A stretch of 64,000 nt of DNA, from positions 1 through 64,000 of the forward strand of contig NZ_JANYMP010000040.1 of NCBI RefSeq assembly GCF_025061645.1, written 5' to 3'. The stretch is from Umezawaea endophytica. GTDB lineage: Bacteria; Actinomycetota; Actinomycetes; Mycobacteriales; Pseudonocardiaceae. The translations under genes and the position numbers were made by a program. The notes beneath the pieces were generated by a model. It was not told the DNA's origin and searched no databases. It worked only from the letters and a program-made list of their open reading frames with translations. Positions 1 to 16,500 of this stretch are shown here, one piece after another (position 1 is the stretch's first letter; each line of letters starts with the position of its first letter).

Positions 1-437
1 ACCAGCCGCAAAACTGCGGCCCGATCCGGGGCATGTGCATATATTCAAAGCTAAAGATTTTGCTTAGGTGAAACTAGACGCCCTGGTCAAATCGGCCCTT
101 AGGGACCGCCGACTGGGTCTTCCCGTTTCGGAGACTGCCCACTCTACCACAACTTCTGGGAGCTTGGTTCGCACTCTCCGTCTGGCTCCGGCCCGCTGGG
201 CGGTCCGTGTTGGCCTGACTTGGAGAAAGTTACACGTGCCGGAACTGGAGGTCAAATCGGGGGTCCAACACCCGGCGCACACCAAGAAACCGCAGGTCAG
301 GTCAGGTGCTCCAGCCCTACGAGCACGCTATCGCACCGCCGTTCCGCGCAACAGTGTGACCGCCATCACCCAAAAGAGAACCAAACGGCCGCCGCCCCAA
401 AGCGGGACGACGGCCGTCGGATCGACGAAAACGCAGG
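1..437. other. Gene-free stretch downstream of tyrS
   Basis: No convincing protein-coding gene is seen. The part nearest tyrS holds its terminator. Positions 1-260 are noticeably richer in A/T than the rest of the window and contain a short hairpin at about 7-20 (CCGCA/TGCGG arms). Read on the minus strand the stretch could be the leader of a structural RNA operon starting beyond position 1, but no mature rRNA or tRNA sequence is present, so this is only a guess. Confidence 0.4.
385..417 (-). terminator. Intrinsic terminator of tyrS
   Basis: On the minus strand a 14-bp stem (two G-U pairs) with a five-base loop is followed by a T-rich run (the A-rich run at 371-384 on the plus strand). It begins about 20 bp after the tyrS stop codon, the expected place for a factor-independent terminator. 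Confidence 0.75.
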
Positions 438-1712
438 TCAGAGCTGCACCTGCACGCCCGCGGTGTTGCGCTTGCCCCGCCGGAGCACCAGCCACTTGCC
501 GTGCACGAGGTCCTCCTTGCCCGGAGTCCACTCCTCGTCGACGACCTTCACGTTGTTCACGTACGCGCCGCCCTCCTTCACCGTGCGGCGCGCGGCGCCC
601 TTGCTCTCGGCCAGCCCGGAGCTCACGAGCAGGTCCACGATCGTCGGCGACTCCGACAGCACCGCGGTGCCGGTCGGGGCCTCGGCCATCGCCGCGTCGA
701 GCGTGGACAGGTCGAGGCCCCCCAGCTCGCCGCGCCCGAACAGGGCCTGGCTCGCCGCGATGACCTGCTGCGTCTCGCGCTCCCCGTGCACCAGGTCGGT
801 GAACTCCTGGGCCAGCCGCTTCTGCGCGGACCGCAGGTGCGGGCGTTCGGCGGTGTCCCGCTCCAGCTCCTCGATCTCCTCCTTGGACACGAAGGTGAAC
901 AGGCGCAGGTAGCGGACGACGTCGGCGTCGCCCACGTTCACGAAGTACTGGTACCAGGCGTACGGCGAGGTCATCTCCGGGTCGAGCCACACGCTGCCGC
1001 CGCCGGTGGACTTCCCGAACTTGCGGCCCTCCGCGTCGGTGACCAGCGGCGCGGTCAGCGCGTGCACCGACTTGCCGTCGACCTTCCTGACCAGGTCGAC
1101 GCCGCCGAGGATGTTGCCCCACTGGTCCGACCCGCCGACCTGGAGCGAGGTGCCGTACGCGCGGTTGAGCTGGAGGTAGTCGTGCGACTGGAGCAGCAGG
1201 TAGCTGAACTCCGTGTACGACATCCCGTCGTTCTCCAGGCGCCGCTTCACGGTGTCGCGGCCGAGCATCATGTTGATCGAGAAGTGCTTGCCGACGTCGC
1301 GCAGGAAGTCCAGGACCGGCATCTGGGAGGTCCAGTCGAGGTTGTTCGCCACGATGGCACCGGTCGGGGTGTCGTCGAAGTCGACGAACCGCTCCAGTTG
1401 GCCGCGGATCCGGGTGGCCCACTCGACGACCGTGTCGAGCGTGTTCAGCGTCCGCTCGCCGTTGTCGCGCGGGTCGCCGATCATGCCGGTCGCGCTGCCC
1501 GACAGGACGATGGGCCGGTGGCCCGCCCGTTGGAACCGGCGGAGCAGCAGCAGCGGGACGAGGTTGCCCGCGTGCAGGCTCGGCGCGGTCGGGTCGAAGC
1601 CGCAATAGAGGGTGAGCGGGCCCGAGTCCAGGTCTTTCCGCAGTGCGTCGAGGTCGGTGGAATGCGCGATCAGGCCGCGCCAGGACAGCTCGTCAAGGAT
1701 GTGCTCGCTCAC
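438..1712 (-). CDS. tyrS: Tyrosyl-tRNA synthetase
   Basis: Class I aminoacyl-tRNA synthetase that charges tRNA-Tyr in the cytoplasm. The 424-residue length fits bacterial TyrRS. The HIGH-type motif appears as PSLHAGN near residue 45 and the KMSKS loop as KFGKS near residue 235. The C-terminal 80 residues look like the S4 RNA-binding domain that recognises the tRNA. The start is GTG, with a GGGGAGA ribosome-binding site about 10 bp upstream. It is monocistronic and ends in a strong hairpin. Confidence 0.97.
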   Translation of the reverse strand: MSEHILDELSWRGLIAHSTDLDALRKDLDSGPLTLYCGFDPTAPSLHAGNLVPLLLLRRFQRAGHRPIVLSGSATGMIGDPRDNGERTLNTLDTVVEWATRIRGQLERFVDFDDTPTGAIVANNLDWTSQMPVLDFLRDVGKHFSINMMLGRDTVKRRLENDGMSYTEFSYLLLQSHDYLQLNRAYGTSLQVGGSDQWGNILGGVDLVRKVDGKSVHALTAPLVTDAEGRKFGKSTGGGSVWLDPEMTSPYAWYQYFVNVGDADVVRYLRLFTFVSKEEIEELERDTAERPHLRSAQKRLAQEFTDLVHGERETQQVIAASQALFGRGELGGLDLSTLDAAMAEAPTGTAVLSESPTIVDLLVSSGLAESKGAARRTVKEGGAYVNNVKVVDEEWTPGKEDLVHGKWLVLRRGKRNTAGVQVQL

Positions 1713-1821
1713 GGGGGTCGATTCTCCCCTACCAGGTCGAGGGGGTTCACCGTGCAGTGCGGTTTGTGCCTGGCCCCGGAGGGGTAGTCGGGTCCTGGGG
1801 GTAACCGAGAGGACTCGACCG

Positions 1822-2379
1822 ATGACGTATCCGGATCGTGAACCGCGGCGCCCGGCCGAGAGGCACCCGCAGGGCGGGTACTCCGTCGAGGAGCAGCGGA
1901 CCGAGCAGATGCCCGCGCGCGACGTCCGGCGCGACGACTACCCGACGCAGGTGGGCGCGCCCGTCCCGCTCCAGGACGACCCGCGCCGCGAGAACGTGGT
2001 GCGGCGCGAGGAAGAGGTCGTGGAGCGTCCGCGCGACGACCACGCCCGCGTGAAGACCGTGATGGTGGTGTGCGCGGTCATCGACGTGGTGTGCCTGCTG
2101 TTCGCCATCGTGCTGGCGGTGCACATCTTCCTGGTGATCGGTGGCGCGAACGCGGCCAACGGCTTCGCGCAGATGATCGAGGGCTGGTCGGCGGCGGTGT
2201 CGCTGGGGCTGCGCGACCTGTTCACCCCGGAGAACCTCGGCGCGCGCACGCTGCTGAACGACGGGTTGGCCGCGGTCATCTGGCTGGTGCTGCGGGCCGT
2301 GCTCACGAACCTGATCACCCGGCTGGCGCTGCCGGTCGGCCAGCGCCGCGTCTGGTACCGCCGGACCGCCACCTACTAG
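1822..2379 (+). CDS. Small membrane protein with acidic/basic N-terminus, unknown function
   Basis: 185 residues. The first ~75 residues are hydrophilic and rich in Arg, Glu, Asp and Pro, so probably cytoplasmic and disordered. They are followed by a hydrophobic segment at about 78-103 ([20 protein letters not shown]) and one or two weaker helices near 155-175. The ATG at 1822 was chosen because longer in-frame extensions overlap the tyrS promoter region and are compositionally unlike coding sequence. Similar two-helix proteins are common in actinomycetes, but I cannot assign a function. It is transcribed away from tyrS and converges with the DNA glycosylase gene. Confidence 0.75.
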   Translation: MTYPDREPRRPAERHPQGGYSVEEQRTEQMPARDVRRDDYPTQVGAPVPLQDDPRRENVVRREEEVVERPRDDHARVKTVMVVCAVIDVVCLLFAIVLAVHIFLVIGGANAANGFAQMIEGWSAAVSLGLRDLFTPENLGARTLLNDGLAAVIWLVLRAVLTNLITRLALPVGQRRVWYRRTATY

Positions 2380-2395
2380 GACGACCGTCGTGGGG

Positions 2396-2422
2396 GCGGC
2401 CCCGCCACTCACGCGGGGCCGC
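2396..2422. terminator. Bidirectional terminator hairpin
   Basis: A perfect 10-bp stem (GCGGCCCCGC / GCGGGGCCGC) with a seven-base loop sits in the 49-bp gap between two convergent genes, so it can serve both. No strong T-run is present, which is usual in high-GC actinomycetes. Confidence 0.7.
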
Positions 2423-2428
2423 ACGACC

Positions 2429-4550
<2,122 letters not shown>

Positions 4551-4573
4551 TCACCCCATCGGCTCTGGGGTGC

Positions 4574-7159
<2,586 letters not shown>

Positions 7160-7163
<4 letters not shown>

Positions 7164-8034
7164 GCTTCATCCCCCATGACCATCGTGCCGACACCGCTGG
7201 AGGTGAAGACCTCCAGCAGCACGGAGTGCTCCAGCCTGCCGTCGATGACGTGCGCCTGCGGGACCCCGCCGCGCACCGCCCGCAGGCAGGCCTCCATCTT
7301 CGGGACCATGCCGCTGTCCAGGTGCGGCAACATCTTCTCCAGTTCGTCCGCGCCCACCTCGTGCAGCAGCGACGACCTGTCCGGCCAGTCCGAGTACAGA
7401 CCTTCGACGTCGGTCAGCACCACGAGCTTCTTGGCGTTCAGCGCGACGGCGAGCGCGCCCGCCGCGGTGTCCGCGTTCACGTTGTGCACCACGCCGTCGA
7501 CGTCCGGCGCGACCGAGCTGACGACCGGGATCCGGCCCGCCCGCACGATGTCCAGCACCGCGTCCGGGTTCACGCCGACGATGTCGCCGACCAGGCCGAT
7601 GTCCACCGGTTCACCGTCCACGATCGCCGGGCGGCGGCTCGCGGTGAACAGGTGCGCGTCCTCACCGGACATGCCGACCGCGTGCGGGCCGTGGGCGTTG
7701 ATCAGGCCGACCAGCTCCCGGCCGACCTGGCCGACGAGGACCATGCGGACGACGTCCATCGCCTCCGGCGTGGTGACCCGCAGGCCGCCGCGGAACTCGC
7801 TCTCGATGCCCAGCTTCTTCAGCATCGCGCCGATCTGCGGGCCGCCGCCGTGCACGACGACCGGGTGCAGGCCCGCGAGCTTGAGGAACACCATGTCCTG
7901 CGCGAAGGCCTGCTTGAGCCGGTCGTCGATCATGGCGTTGCCGCCGTACTTCACGACCACGACCGCGTCGCGGAACCGCTGCAACCACGGCAGGGCCTCG
8001 ACCAGGACGGCCGCCTTCTCCTGCGGGGTCCCGG

Positions 8035-8038
<4 letters not shown>
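7160..8038 (-). CDS. argB: Acetylglutamate kinase
   Basis: Phosphorylates N-acetylglutamate, the usual point of arginine feedback control. 292 residues of the amino acid kinase family, with [10 protein letters not shown] near residue 30, the substrate loop [10 protein letters not shown] near 65 and the [12 protein letters not shown] block near 180. Starts with GTG overlapping the argJ stop codon (GTGA), so coupled translation is expected. Confidence 0.97.
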
Positions 8039-10409
<2,371 letters not shown>

Positions 10410-11249
10410 TCAGCCCGGCTTCACCGCGACGAACTCACCGACGGTGAACACGCCAGCGGCGCGCGCGGCGTCGAGCGCCTTCTTGCCCTCCGCGAACACC
10501 TCGCTCTCCTGGCCCTCGTAGGAGTACCAGCCCTGGCCGTCCTCCGGCGGCGTGCTGCCCCAGCACTGCACGTCGGGGTAGAGGTCGACGGCCCGCTCCA
10601 CGACGAGGCCCGCGTCCTCGATCATCCCGCGGTAGCCCTCGACCGTCCCGTGCCACGGGATCGAGATGTGGTGCTCGACCGGGCCCATCCACCGCGCGAT
10701 CTGCTCGTCGGTCCGGTGCTCGCCGAACGGGCGCTGGAGCCAGTCCAGGCCGACCAGGCGCCCGCCGGGCTTGAGGATCCGCGCGGCGGCGCGGAAGAAG
10801 GCCGCCTTGTCGGGGAGGTGGCAGACCGACTCGTACCAGGTCACGGCGTCCAGGCAGCCGTCCGGCCACGCGGAGAGGGTGCGGTAGTCGTCGTCGCCGA
10901 TCGTGTGGAACGTGACCTGCTCGCCGAGCCCCTGGTCACGGGCGTACTCGCGGGCCCGCTGGGACAGCCACTCGTTGTTGCTCACGCCGACGATGTGCGC
11001 CCCGCTGACCGACGCCATGTGGACCGTCGCGCCACCCACACCGGAGCCGAAGTCGAGCGCGAACCCGCCCGCGGCGAGACCGGCGTCCGCTACCAGGCGT
11101 TCCTCCAGTGCGCGCGCGGCCTCGGCGGGCGAGTGGCCCGCCTCCTCCGACGCCAGGTCGCCGTGGTGCCAGAACGGGCCCATCAGCGCTTCGTAGGCCG
11201 GTCCCGCCACGTCGTAGTAGGCCCGGACCCGCTGCTCTACATCTCCCAC
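10410..11249 (-). CDS. SAM-dependent methyltransferase (small-molecule type)
   Basis: 279-residue class I methyltransferase. Motif I is LDFGSGVGGATVHMA near residue 65, the acidic end of strand 2 lies near GVSNNEWL, and the post-motif LKPGGRLVGLDW is near 160. The N-terminal YYDVAGPAYEALMGPFWHHG resembles tocopherol/geranyl-diphosphate C-methyltransferase relatives. The substrate cannot be told. It is divergent from the GntR/ABC operon, and no biosynthetic cluster surrounds it. Confidence 0.8.
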   Translation of the reverse strand: MGDVEQRVRAYYDVAGPAYEALMGPFWHHGDLASEEAGHSPAEAARALEERLVADAGLAAGGFALDFGSGVGGATVHMASVSGAHIVGVSNNEWLSQRAREYARDQGLGEQVTFHTIGDDDYRTLSAWPDGCLDAVTWYESVCHLPDKAAFFRAAARILKPGGRLVGLDWLQRPFGEHRTDEQIARWMGPVEHHISIPWHGTVEGYRGMIEDAGLVVERAVDLYPDVQCWGSTPPEDGQGWYSYEGQESEVFAEGKKALDAARAAGVFTVGEFVAVKPG

Positions 11250-11374
11250 TTGCCACCCTCCTCGAAAGTCCGCCAGAGGGTCGCACCGGGTGCTTCTCGG
11301 CCGGTACCGCCGTCGGGACGGAAGATCGACTGCCGGACGGGACTTGCGTCACCCGCGGTTCGCCCTGCATCATG

Positions 11375-11398
11375 CTTTCACCAATTAAGTAGTGAAAG
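11375..11398 (+). promoter_or_regulatory. Palindromic operator of the GntR/ABC operon
   Basis: A perfect 7-bp inverted repeat, CTTTCAC-N10-GTGAAAG, with an AT-rich centre in a high-GC neighbourhood. It ends eight bases before the GTG of the YtrA-type regulator, which is a typical autoregulatory site. Confidence 0.6.
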
Positions 11399-11406
11399 GG
11401 TCTTAG

Positions 11407-11790
11407 GTGATCGAGTTCCGGATCGACCGCCGCTCCGGGGTCGCCGCCTACCTGCAACTCGTGCACCAGACGAAGCAGGCGCTGCGGTTGGGCCTGCTCC
11501 GACCCGGCGATCGGTTGCCGACGGCCAAGGAGGTCATGACGGCGACCGCCATGAACCCCAACACGGTGCTCAAGGCGTACCGGGAGCTCGAACGCGAGGG
11601 GCTCGTCGAAGGCAGGCGGGGGCTGGGGACGTTCGTGATCGGGACGCTGGCGAGACCGGGCGCGAGCGACGACGGGCCGCTGCGCGAGGGGCTCGGGGCG
11701 TGGCTCGCGGAGGCCGAAGCGGGCGGGTTGGAGCGGGAAGACGTGGAGGCACTGGTGAAGGCCGTGCTGGACGAGCACTACGGGACGTGA
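11407..11790 (+). CDS. GntR-family regulator, YtrA type
   Basis: 127 residues. The N-terminal winged helix (about 10-78) contains LRPGDRLPTAKEVMTATAMNPNTV and ends in the GLGTFV wing. The short helical C-terminus lacks a metabolite-binding domain, which defines the YtrA subfamily. Such proteins usually repress an adjacent ABC transporter operon, and one follows ten bases downstream. The GTG start is supported by the conserved N-terminus and by the operator just upstream. Confidence 0.9.
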   Translation: MIEFRIDRRSGVAAYLQLVHQTKQALRLGLLRPGDRLPTAKEVMTATAMNPNTVLKAYRELEREGLVEGRRGLGTFVIGTLARPGASDDGPLREGLGAWLAEAEAGGLEREDVEALVKAVLDEHYGT

Positions 11791-11800
11791 GGAAGTTTCC

Positions 11801-12643
11801 ATGGACGAGGGGTCGGCCGCGCTCGTCGCGGCCGGATTGGGCAAGCGCTACCGGCGGGGCTGGGCGCTGGAGGACTGCACGTTCACGTTGCCGTCAGGCC
11901 GGATCGCGGCGCTGGTAGGACCGAACGGCGCGGGCAAGTCGACGCTGATGTCGCTGGCCACCGGGCTGCTCCGGCCGACGGCGGGCAGCGTCGAGGTGCT
12001 CGGCAGGCCGGGGTTCCTGGCGCAGGGCAAACCGCTGTACCAGGGGTTCACCGTCCAGGAGATGCTGCGGGCGGGCCGGATGCTGAACCCGGACTGGGAC
12101 GACGAGTACGCGCGGCGGCTGGTCGACGAGGCGCGGGTGCCGCTGGGGGCGCGGATCCGCACGCTGTCCGGCGGGCAGCGGACGCGGGTCGCGCTGGCCG
12201 TGACGCTCGGCCGCAGGCCGGAGGTCGTGCTGCTGGACGAGCCGCTGGCCGACCTGGACCCGCTGGCGCGCCAGGAGGTCATGCAGGCGCTGCTGTCGGA
12301 GGTCGCCGAGACCGGGACGACGGTGGTGCTGTCGTCGCACGTCATCGCGGACCTGGACGGGATCTGCGACCACCTGCTCCTGCTGTCCGACGGCCGGGTG
12401 CGGCTGGCGGGCGACGTGGAGGACCTGCTGGCCGAGCACCGGCTGCTGATCGGGCCGCGCTCGCTGGAGGTACCGCCGGAGTTCGTGGTGGAGCGGCGTG
12501 ACGTGGAACGCCAGTCGACGGTGCTGGTGCGGGGACTGGCGGACCTGCCGGATGTGGAGGTGCTCGACCCCACCCTGGAGGAGTTGACGCTCGGCTACTT
12601 CCGGGCGGGACGCGCGGCGGCGGAACGGGGGGTGGCGGCGTGA
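11801..12643 (+). CDS. ABC transporter ATP-binding protein
   Basis: 280 residues. Walker A GPNGAGKST is near residue 47, the signature LSGGQRTRVALA near 125, Walker B VVLLDEPLADLD near 147 and the switch His (SSHV) near 180. It energises the permease encoded next, probably as part of an antibiotic/peptide-response exporter of the kind paired with YtrA regulators; the substrate is unknown. GAGGAAG lies seven bases before the ATG, and the stop codon overlaps the permease start. Confidence 0.92.
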   Translation: MDEGSAALVAAGLGKRYRRGWALEDCTFTLPSGRIAALVGPNGAGKSTLMSLATGLLRPTAGSVEVLGRPGFLAQGKPLYQGFTVQEMLRAGRMLNPDWDDEYARRLVDEARVPLGARIRTLSGGQRTRVALAVTLGRRPEVVLLDEPLADLDPLARQEVMQALLSEVAETGTTVVLSSHVIADLDGICDHLLLLSDGRVRLAGDVEDLLAEHRLLIGPRSLEVPPEFVVERRDVERQSTVLVRGLADLPDVEVLDPTLEELTLGYFRAGRAAAERGVAA

Positions 12644-13509
12644 CCTGGGTGGCGTGGCGGCAGCAGCGGCTGCTGACGCTGGTGTCGTTGGGGCTGGTGG
12701 CGGTCGTGGCCGCCGGGATGGCCTGGCTGTGGGCCGACGTGTCCTCGGTGCTGCCGATGGACCTCGGACCGCTCGGCGAGCGGTACTCCGACTTCCTGTC
12801 CTACGTCCCGATGGTGATGCTGGTGCTTCCGGTGCTGCTGGGGATGTTCGCGGGAGCCCCGGTGTTCGCGCGGGAACTGGAGCAGGGGACGCACGTCTTC
12901 GGCCTGACCCAGTCCGTCGGCCGCGGCCGGTGGTGGGCGACGAAGCTGCTGGTGGCCGGGGTGCCGGTGACGGTCGCGATGACGCTGCTCGGCCTGCTCA
13001 ACGCGAAAGCGCTGGGACCGTTGAGCTTCATCATGACCAGCAGGCTCCAGACGCCGATGTTCGAGAGCCAGGGGATCGTCCTCGGCATGTACACGGCGTT
13101 CGCGTTCGCGCTCGGCGCCACGGCGGGGCTGCTCGTGCGCGGCACCCTCGGCGCGATGGCGGTCACCATCGGCGGGTACCTCGCGCTCCTGGTCGTCGTC
13201 GGCAACGCGGCCCGACCGCACTACGCGACACCGGAGTTCACGGCGTCCGGCTCGGCCGACCCCGGCGTGTGGCGGGTGGAGATCGGCTACCTCGACGCGC
13301 TGGGCAAACCGATGAACTTCGCCGCGGGTGACTGCGGGCTGGACTCGTTCCCGAAGTGCATGGCGGACCAGGGGATCGCCAGCCAGTTCACCAGGTTCCA
13401 CCCGGTGGAGCGGTTCTGGGACTTCCAGCTCCTGGAGAGCGGCATCTTCGTCCTCGCCGCCGCCGCGCTGCTCGGCGCGGGCGCGTGGGCGGTGCGCCGG
13501 ATCCACTAG
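12640..13509 (+). CDS. ABC transporter permease (ABC-2 like)
   Basis: 289 residues with about six membrane helices: near 15-33, 52-75, 105-125, 148-172, 180-197 and 265-285. A loop of about 65 residues between helices 5 and 6 contains two cysteines (DCGLDSFPKCM) and is probably extracytoplasmic. Starts with GTG overlapping the ATPase stop codon (GTGA). Together with the preceding genes it forms a three-gene regulator-ATPase-permease operon. Confidence 0.85.
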   Translation: MTWVAWRQQRLLTLVSLGLVAVVAAGMAWLWADVSSVLPMDLGPLGERYSDFLSYVPMVMLVLPVLLGMFAGAPVFARELEQGTHVFGLTQSVGRGRWWATKLLVAGVPVTVAMTLLGLLNAKALGPLSFIMTSRLQTPMFESQGIVLGMYTAFAFALGATAGLLVRGTLGAMAVTIGGYLALLVVVGNAARPHYATPEFTASGSADPGVWRVEIGYLDALGKPMNFAAGDCGLDSFPKCMADQGIASQFTRFHPVERFWDFQLLESGIFVLAAAALLGAGAWAVRRIH

Positions 13510-13522
13510 TCCGCCATGTCCA

Positions 13523-16500
13523 CTATGGACACGGCGGCCGGTAGGGCAGGCCGGGGAAGTGCCGGGCCCACTGGTCGGCGCTGATCGGCGGGGCGGCGAT
13601 CGAGCAGATCCGGTCCACCACCCGGTCGACGTCGAGTTCCCACATCCGCACGGTGTGGTCGCCTCCGGCCGAGGCGAGGGCCCGGCCGTCCGGGCTGAAC
13701 GCGACGGCCCAGATCCGGTCGGAGTGGCCCTTGAGCACCAGCGGGTCGCGCGGGTCGGCCACGGTCCACACCCGGACCGTCTCGTCGTTGCCCGCGGTCG
13801 CCACCAGCCGGTGGTCGGCGCTGAACACGACCCGCTGCACCGGCCCCTGGTGCCCGGTCAGCGTCGTGAGCAGCGCGGGACGACGCGGGTCGGCGAGGCC
13901 CCACAGCTTCGCGGTGGCGTCGATGCTCGCCGTGGCGAGCACGGACCCGGCGAACGCCACGGCGGACACGGTGCCGCTGTGGCCGGTCAGCGGCGGCAGG
14001 GCCACCGGGTGGTCGGGGTCGGCGACGTCCCACAGGGCCACCTCCCAGTGGTCGGTGGCGACGGCGAGCGTGCGGCCGTCGCCGCTGATCGCCAGGTTCG
14101 AGAACTGGTCGTACGGGTTGCTGGTGACCGTGCTCCGCAGCCGCGGGCGCAGCGGGTCGGTCACGTCCCACAGCGCGACCAGCCCGTCGACGTTCGACGT
14201 CACCAGCAGCGAGCCGTCGGCGGTGAACGCGCCCGTCACCGCGCCGTCGGACTCGGCGGGCAGCGCGGTGGGCTCGGTCCCCCGCCACAGCCGGACGGGA
14301 CCCTTGACGTCGCCGGTGACGAGGACGTCGCCGCGCGGCGAGTACTCCACGAAGCCGACCGGACCGGTGTGCGCGGGCAGTCGGGCGGTTTCGGCGGCGT
14401 GCAGCGGTTCCGGGCGCCACGTCCGCGCGGTCGCGTCCTCGGAGCCGGACGCCAGCGTGCGGCCGTCCGGGCTGAAGTCCAGCGACCACACCGCTCCCGT
14501 GTGCCGGGCGACGGCGAGGCCGCCGAGGTCCTCCAGCCGGACCACGCGGTCGTCGCTCGTGGTGGCGAGGGTCTTGCCGTCCGGGCTGAACGACGCCGAC
14601 CAGACGGCGTCGGTGTGGCCGGTGAACGCCACCAGCTCGGAGGGCGCGCGGAGGTCTGCGACGTCCCACAGCCGCGCGGTCTTGTCGTCCGTGGCGGTGG
14701 CGAGCATCCGGTCGTCCGGGCTGAACGCGAGGCCGTGCACCATTCCCGCGAAGGCGCTGGTGGTCGAGAGCAGCACGGGCAGGCGCGGATCGGTGACGTC
14801 CCACAGCCTCGTCTTCCGGTCACCGCCGCCGGTGGCCAGCGTGCGGCCGTCGTGGCTGAACGCCACGGCGAGCCCTTCCGGCGGGGTGTCCACGATGGAC
14901 AGTTGCAGGCCGTTGTCCATGTCCCACAGGCGGGTCGTGCCGTCCCAGCCCGCGGAGGCGAGGACCCGGCCGCTGATCGCCAGCCCGTGCACCAGCGCGG
15001 TGTGGCCTTCGAACGTCCGCAGGGGCGCCGGGTGGCGGGGTTCGGCCAGGTCCCACAGCCGGATCGTCCCGTCCTCGCCCGCCGTGGCGAGCGCCGCGCC
15101 GTCGGCCTGGAACGCCACGGCCTCGACGTGGCCCACGTGCGCGCCGATGACCGCCAGTTCCACCGGGGCGGACGGGGTGGCCACGTCCCACAGCCGCGCG
15201 GTGCCGTCGTAGCTCGCGGTCGCCAGCTTCGAGCCGTCCGGGCTGAACGAGATGGCGTGCACGGCGTCGCCGTGGCCGACGAGCCTGCCGAGTTCCCGCG
15301 GCCGGTGCACGTCGCGGACGTCCCAGAGCACCACGACCCGGTCGCGCGCCGCCGTCGCGAGCAGCGCGCCGCCGGGGTGGAAGACCGCCGCGGTGGTCGC
15401 CTCGCTGTGCGCGGTGATCCTGGTGGCGTAGGGAGCGGCGAACGTGCTGAGCAGGCTGTCGCGCGCCTCGGGCAGCGGCGCCAGCCGGTACGCGGCCAAC
15501 CGCAACTGCGCCGCCAGCGCGGGATCGGTCTGGCCGAGCACGTCGGCGTCCGTGACCGCCTTGCGCGCCAACGTGACCGCGAGCTGCGCGTCCGCGTCGC
15601 CGCGGGCTCGGACGGCGACGACCGTGGCCGCGACGGCGACCACCAGCAGCACCGACAGCACCCCGACGAGCTGCCGCAGCCTGCGCGTCCGCCGCCGCGC
15701 GGTCTCCCGTTCCCCCGCCTCGGCGGCGACGCTCGCGTCGAGGAACGCCCGCTCCCGCTCGTTGAGCACACCCGGATCGCGCTGCGCCCAGTCCTTCGTG
15801 AGGGCCAGCGGAACGCCTCGGTAGAGCGAGCCCGCGTCCTTCCCGTGCGACTCCCACGCCTGTGCGGCCCCGGTCAGGTGCCGGTGCACCCGCAGGCCCG
15901 CGCGGTCCTCGGCGATCCACTCCACGAGTCGCGGCCACGACCGCAGCACCGCCTCGTGGCTCAGCTCGACCCCGTCGTCGTCCACGGTCAGCAGCCGGGC
16001 CCGCGCGAGGCGTTCCAGCACCACCGCGTGGTCGCCGTCCAACTCGGCCCGCCGGACCCGGCGCTTGGTGTCCTCCGTGCCGTCACCGGGTGCGATGAGC
16101 CGCAGGAACACCTGGCGCGCCAGGGTTCTGCGCTCCTCGTCGAACTCGGCGTAGACGTCTTCCGCCGACTTCGCGATGGCCCCGGCGATGCCGCCGGTCG
16201 CCTCGTAGCCCGCGAGGGTCAGCGTGTCGTCCTGGCGGCGGCGCCACGTCTCCAGCAGCGCGTGCGACAGGTGCGGGAGCACACCGGGTTCACCGGTCGC
16301 GTCGGCGACCAGCCTGGCCACCAGGTCCGCCTCCACGACGCAGCCCGCCTTGACCGAGGGCTGGGTGATCGCCCGCCGCAGGTCCTCCGTCGACATCGGC
16401 CCCACCAGGAGCTGGCCCGCCTCCACCGCCTCCGCCAGTTCGGGGTGGTCGGCGCAGCGACCGTAGAAGTCCGCCCGCAGCCCGAGCACGACCCGCGTGC

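Noticed and set aside
10410-11249. Start of a natural-product gene cluster at the methyltransferase
   Set aside because: No synthase, cyclase, NRPS or PKS gene is nearby; neighbours are the arg operon and an ABC transporter.
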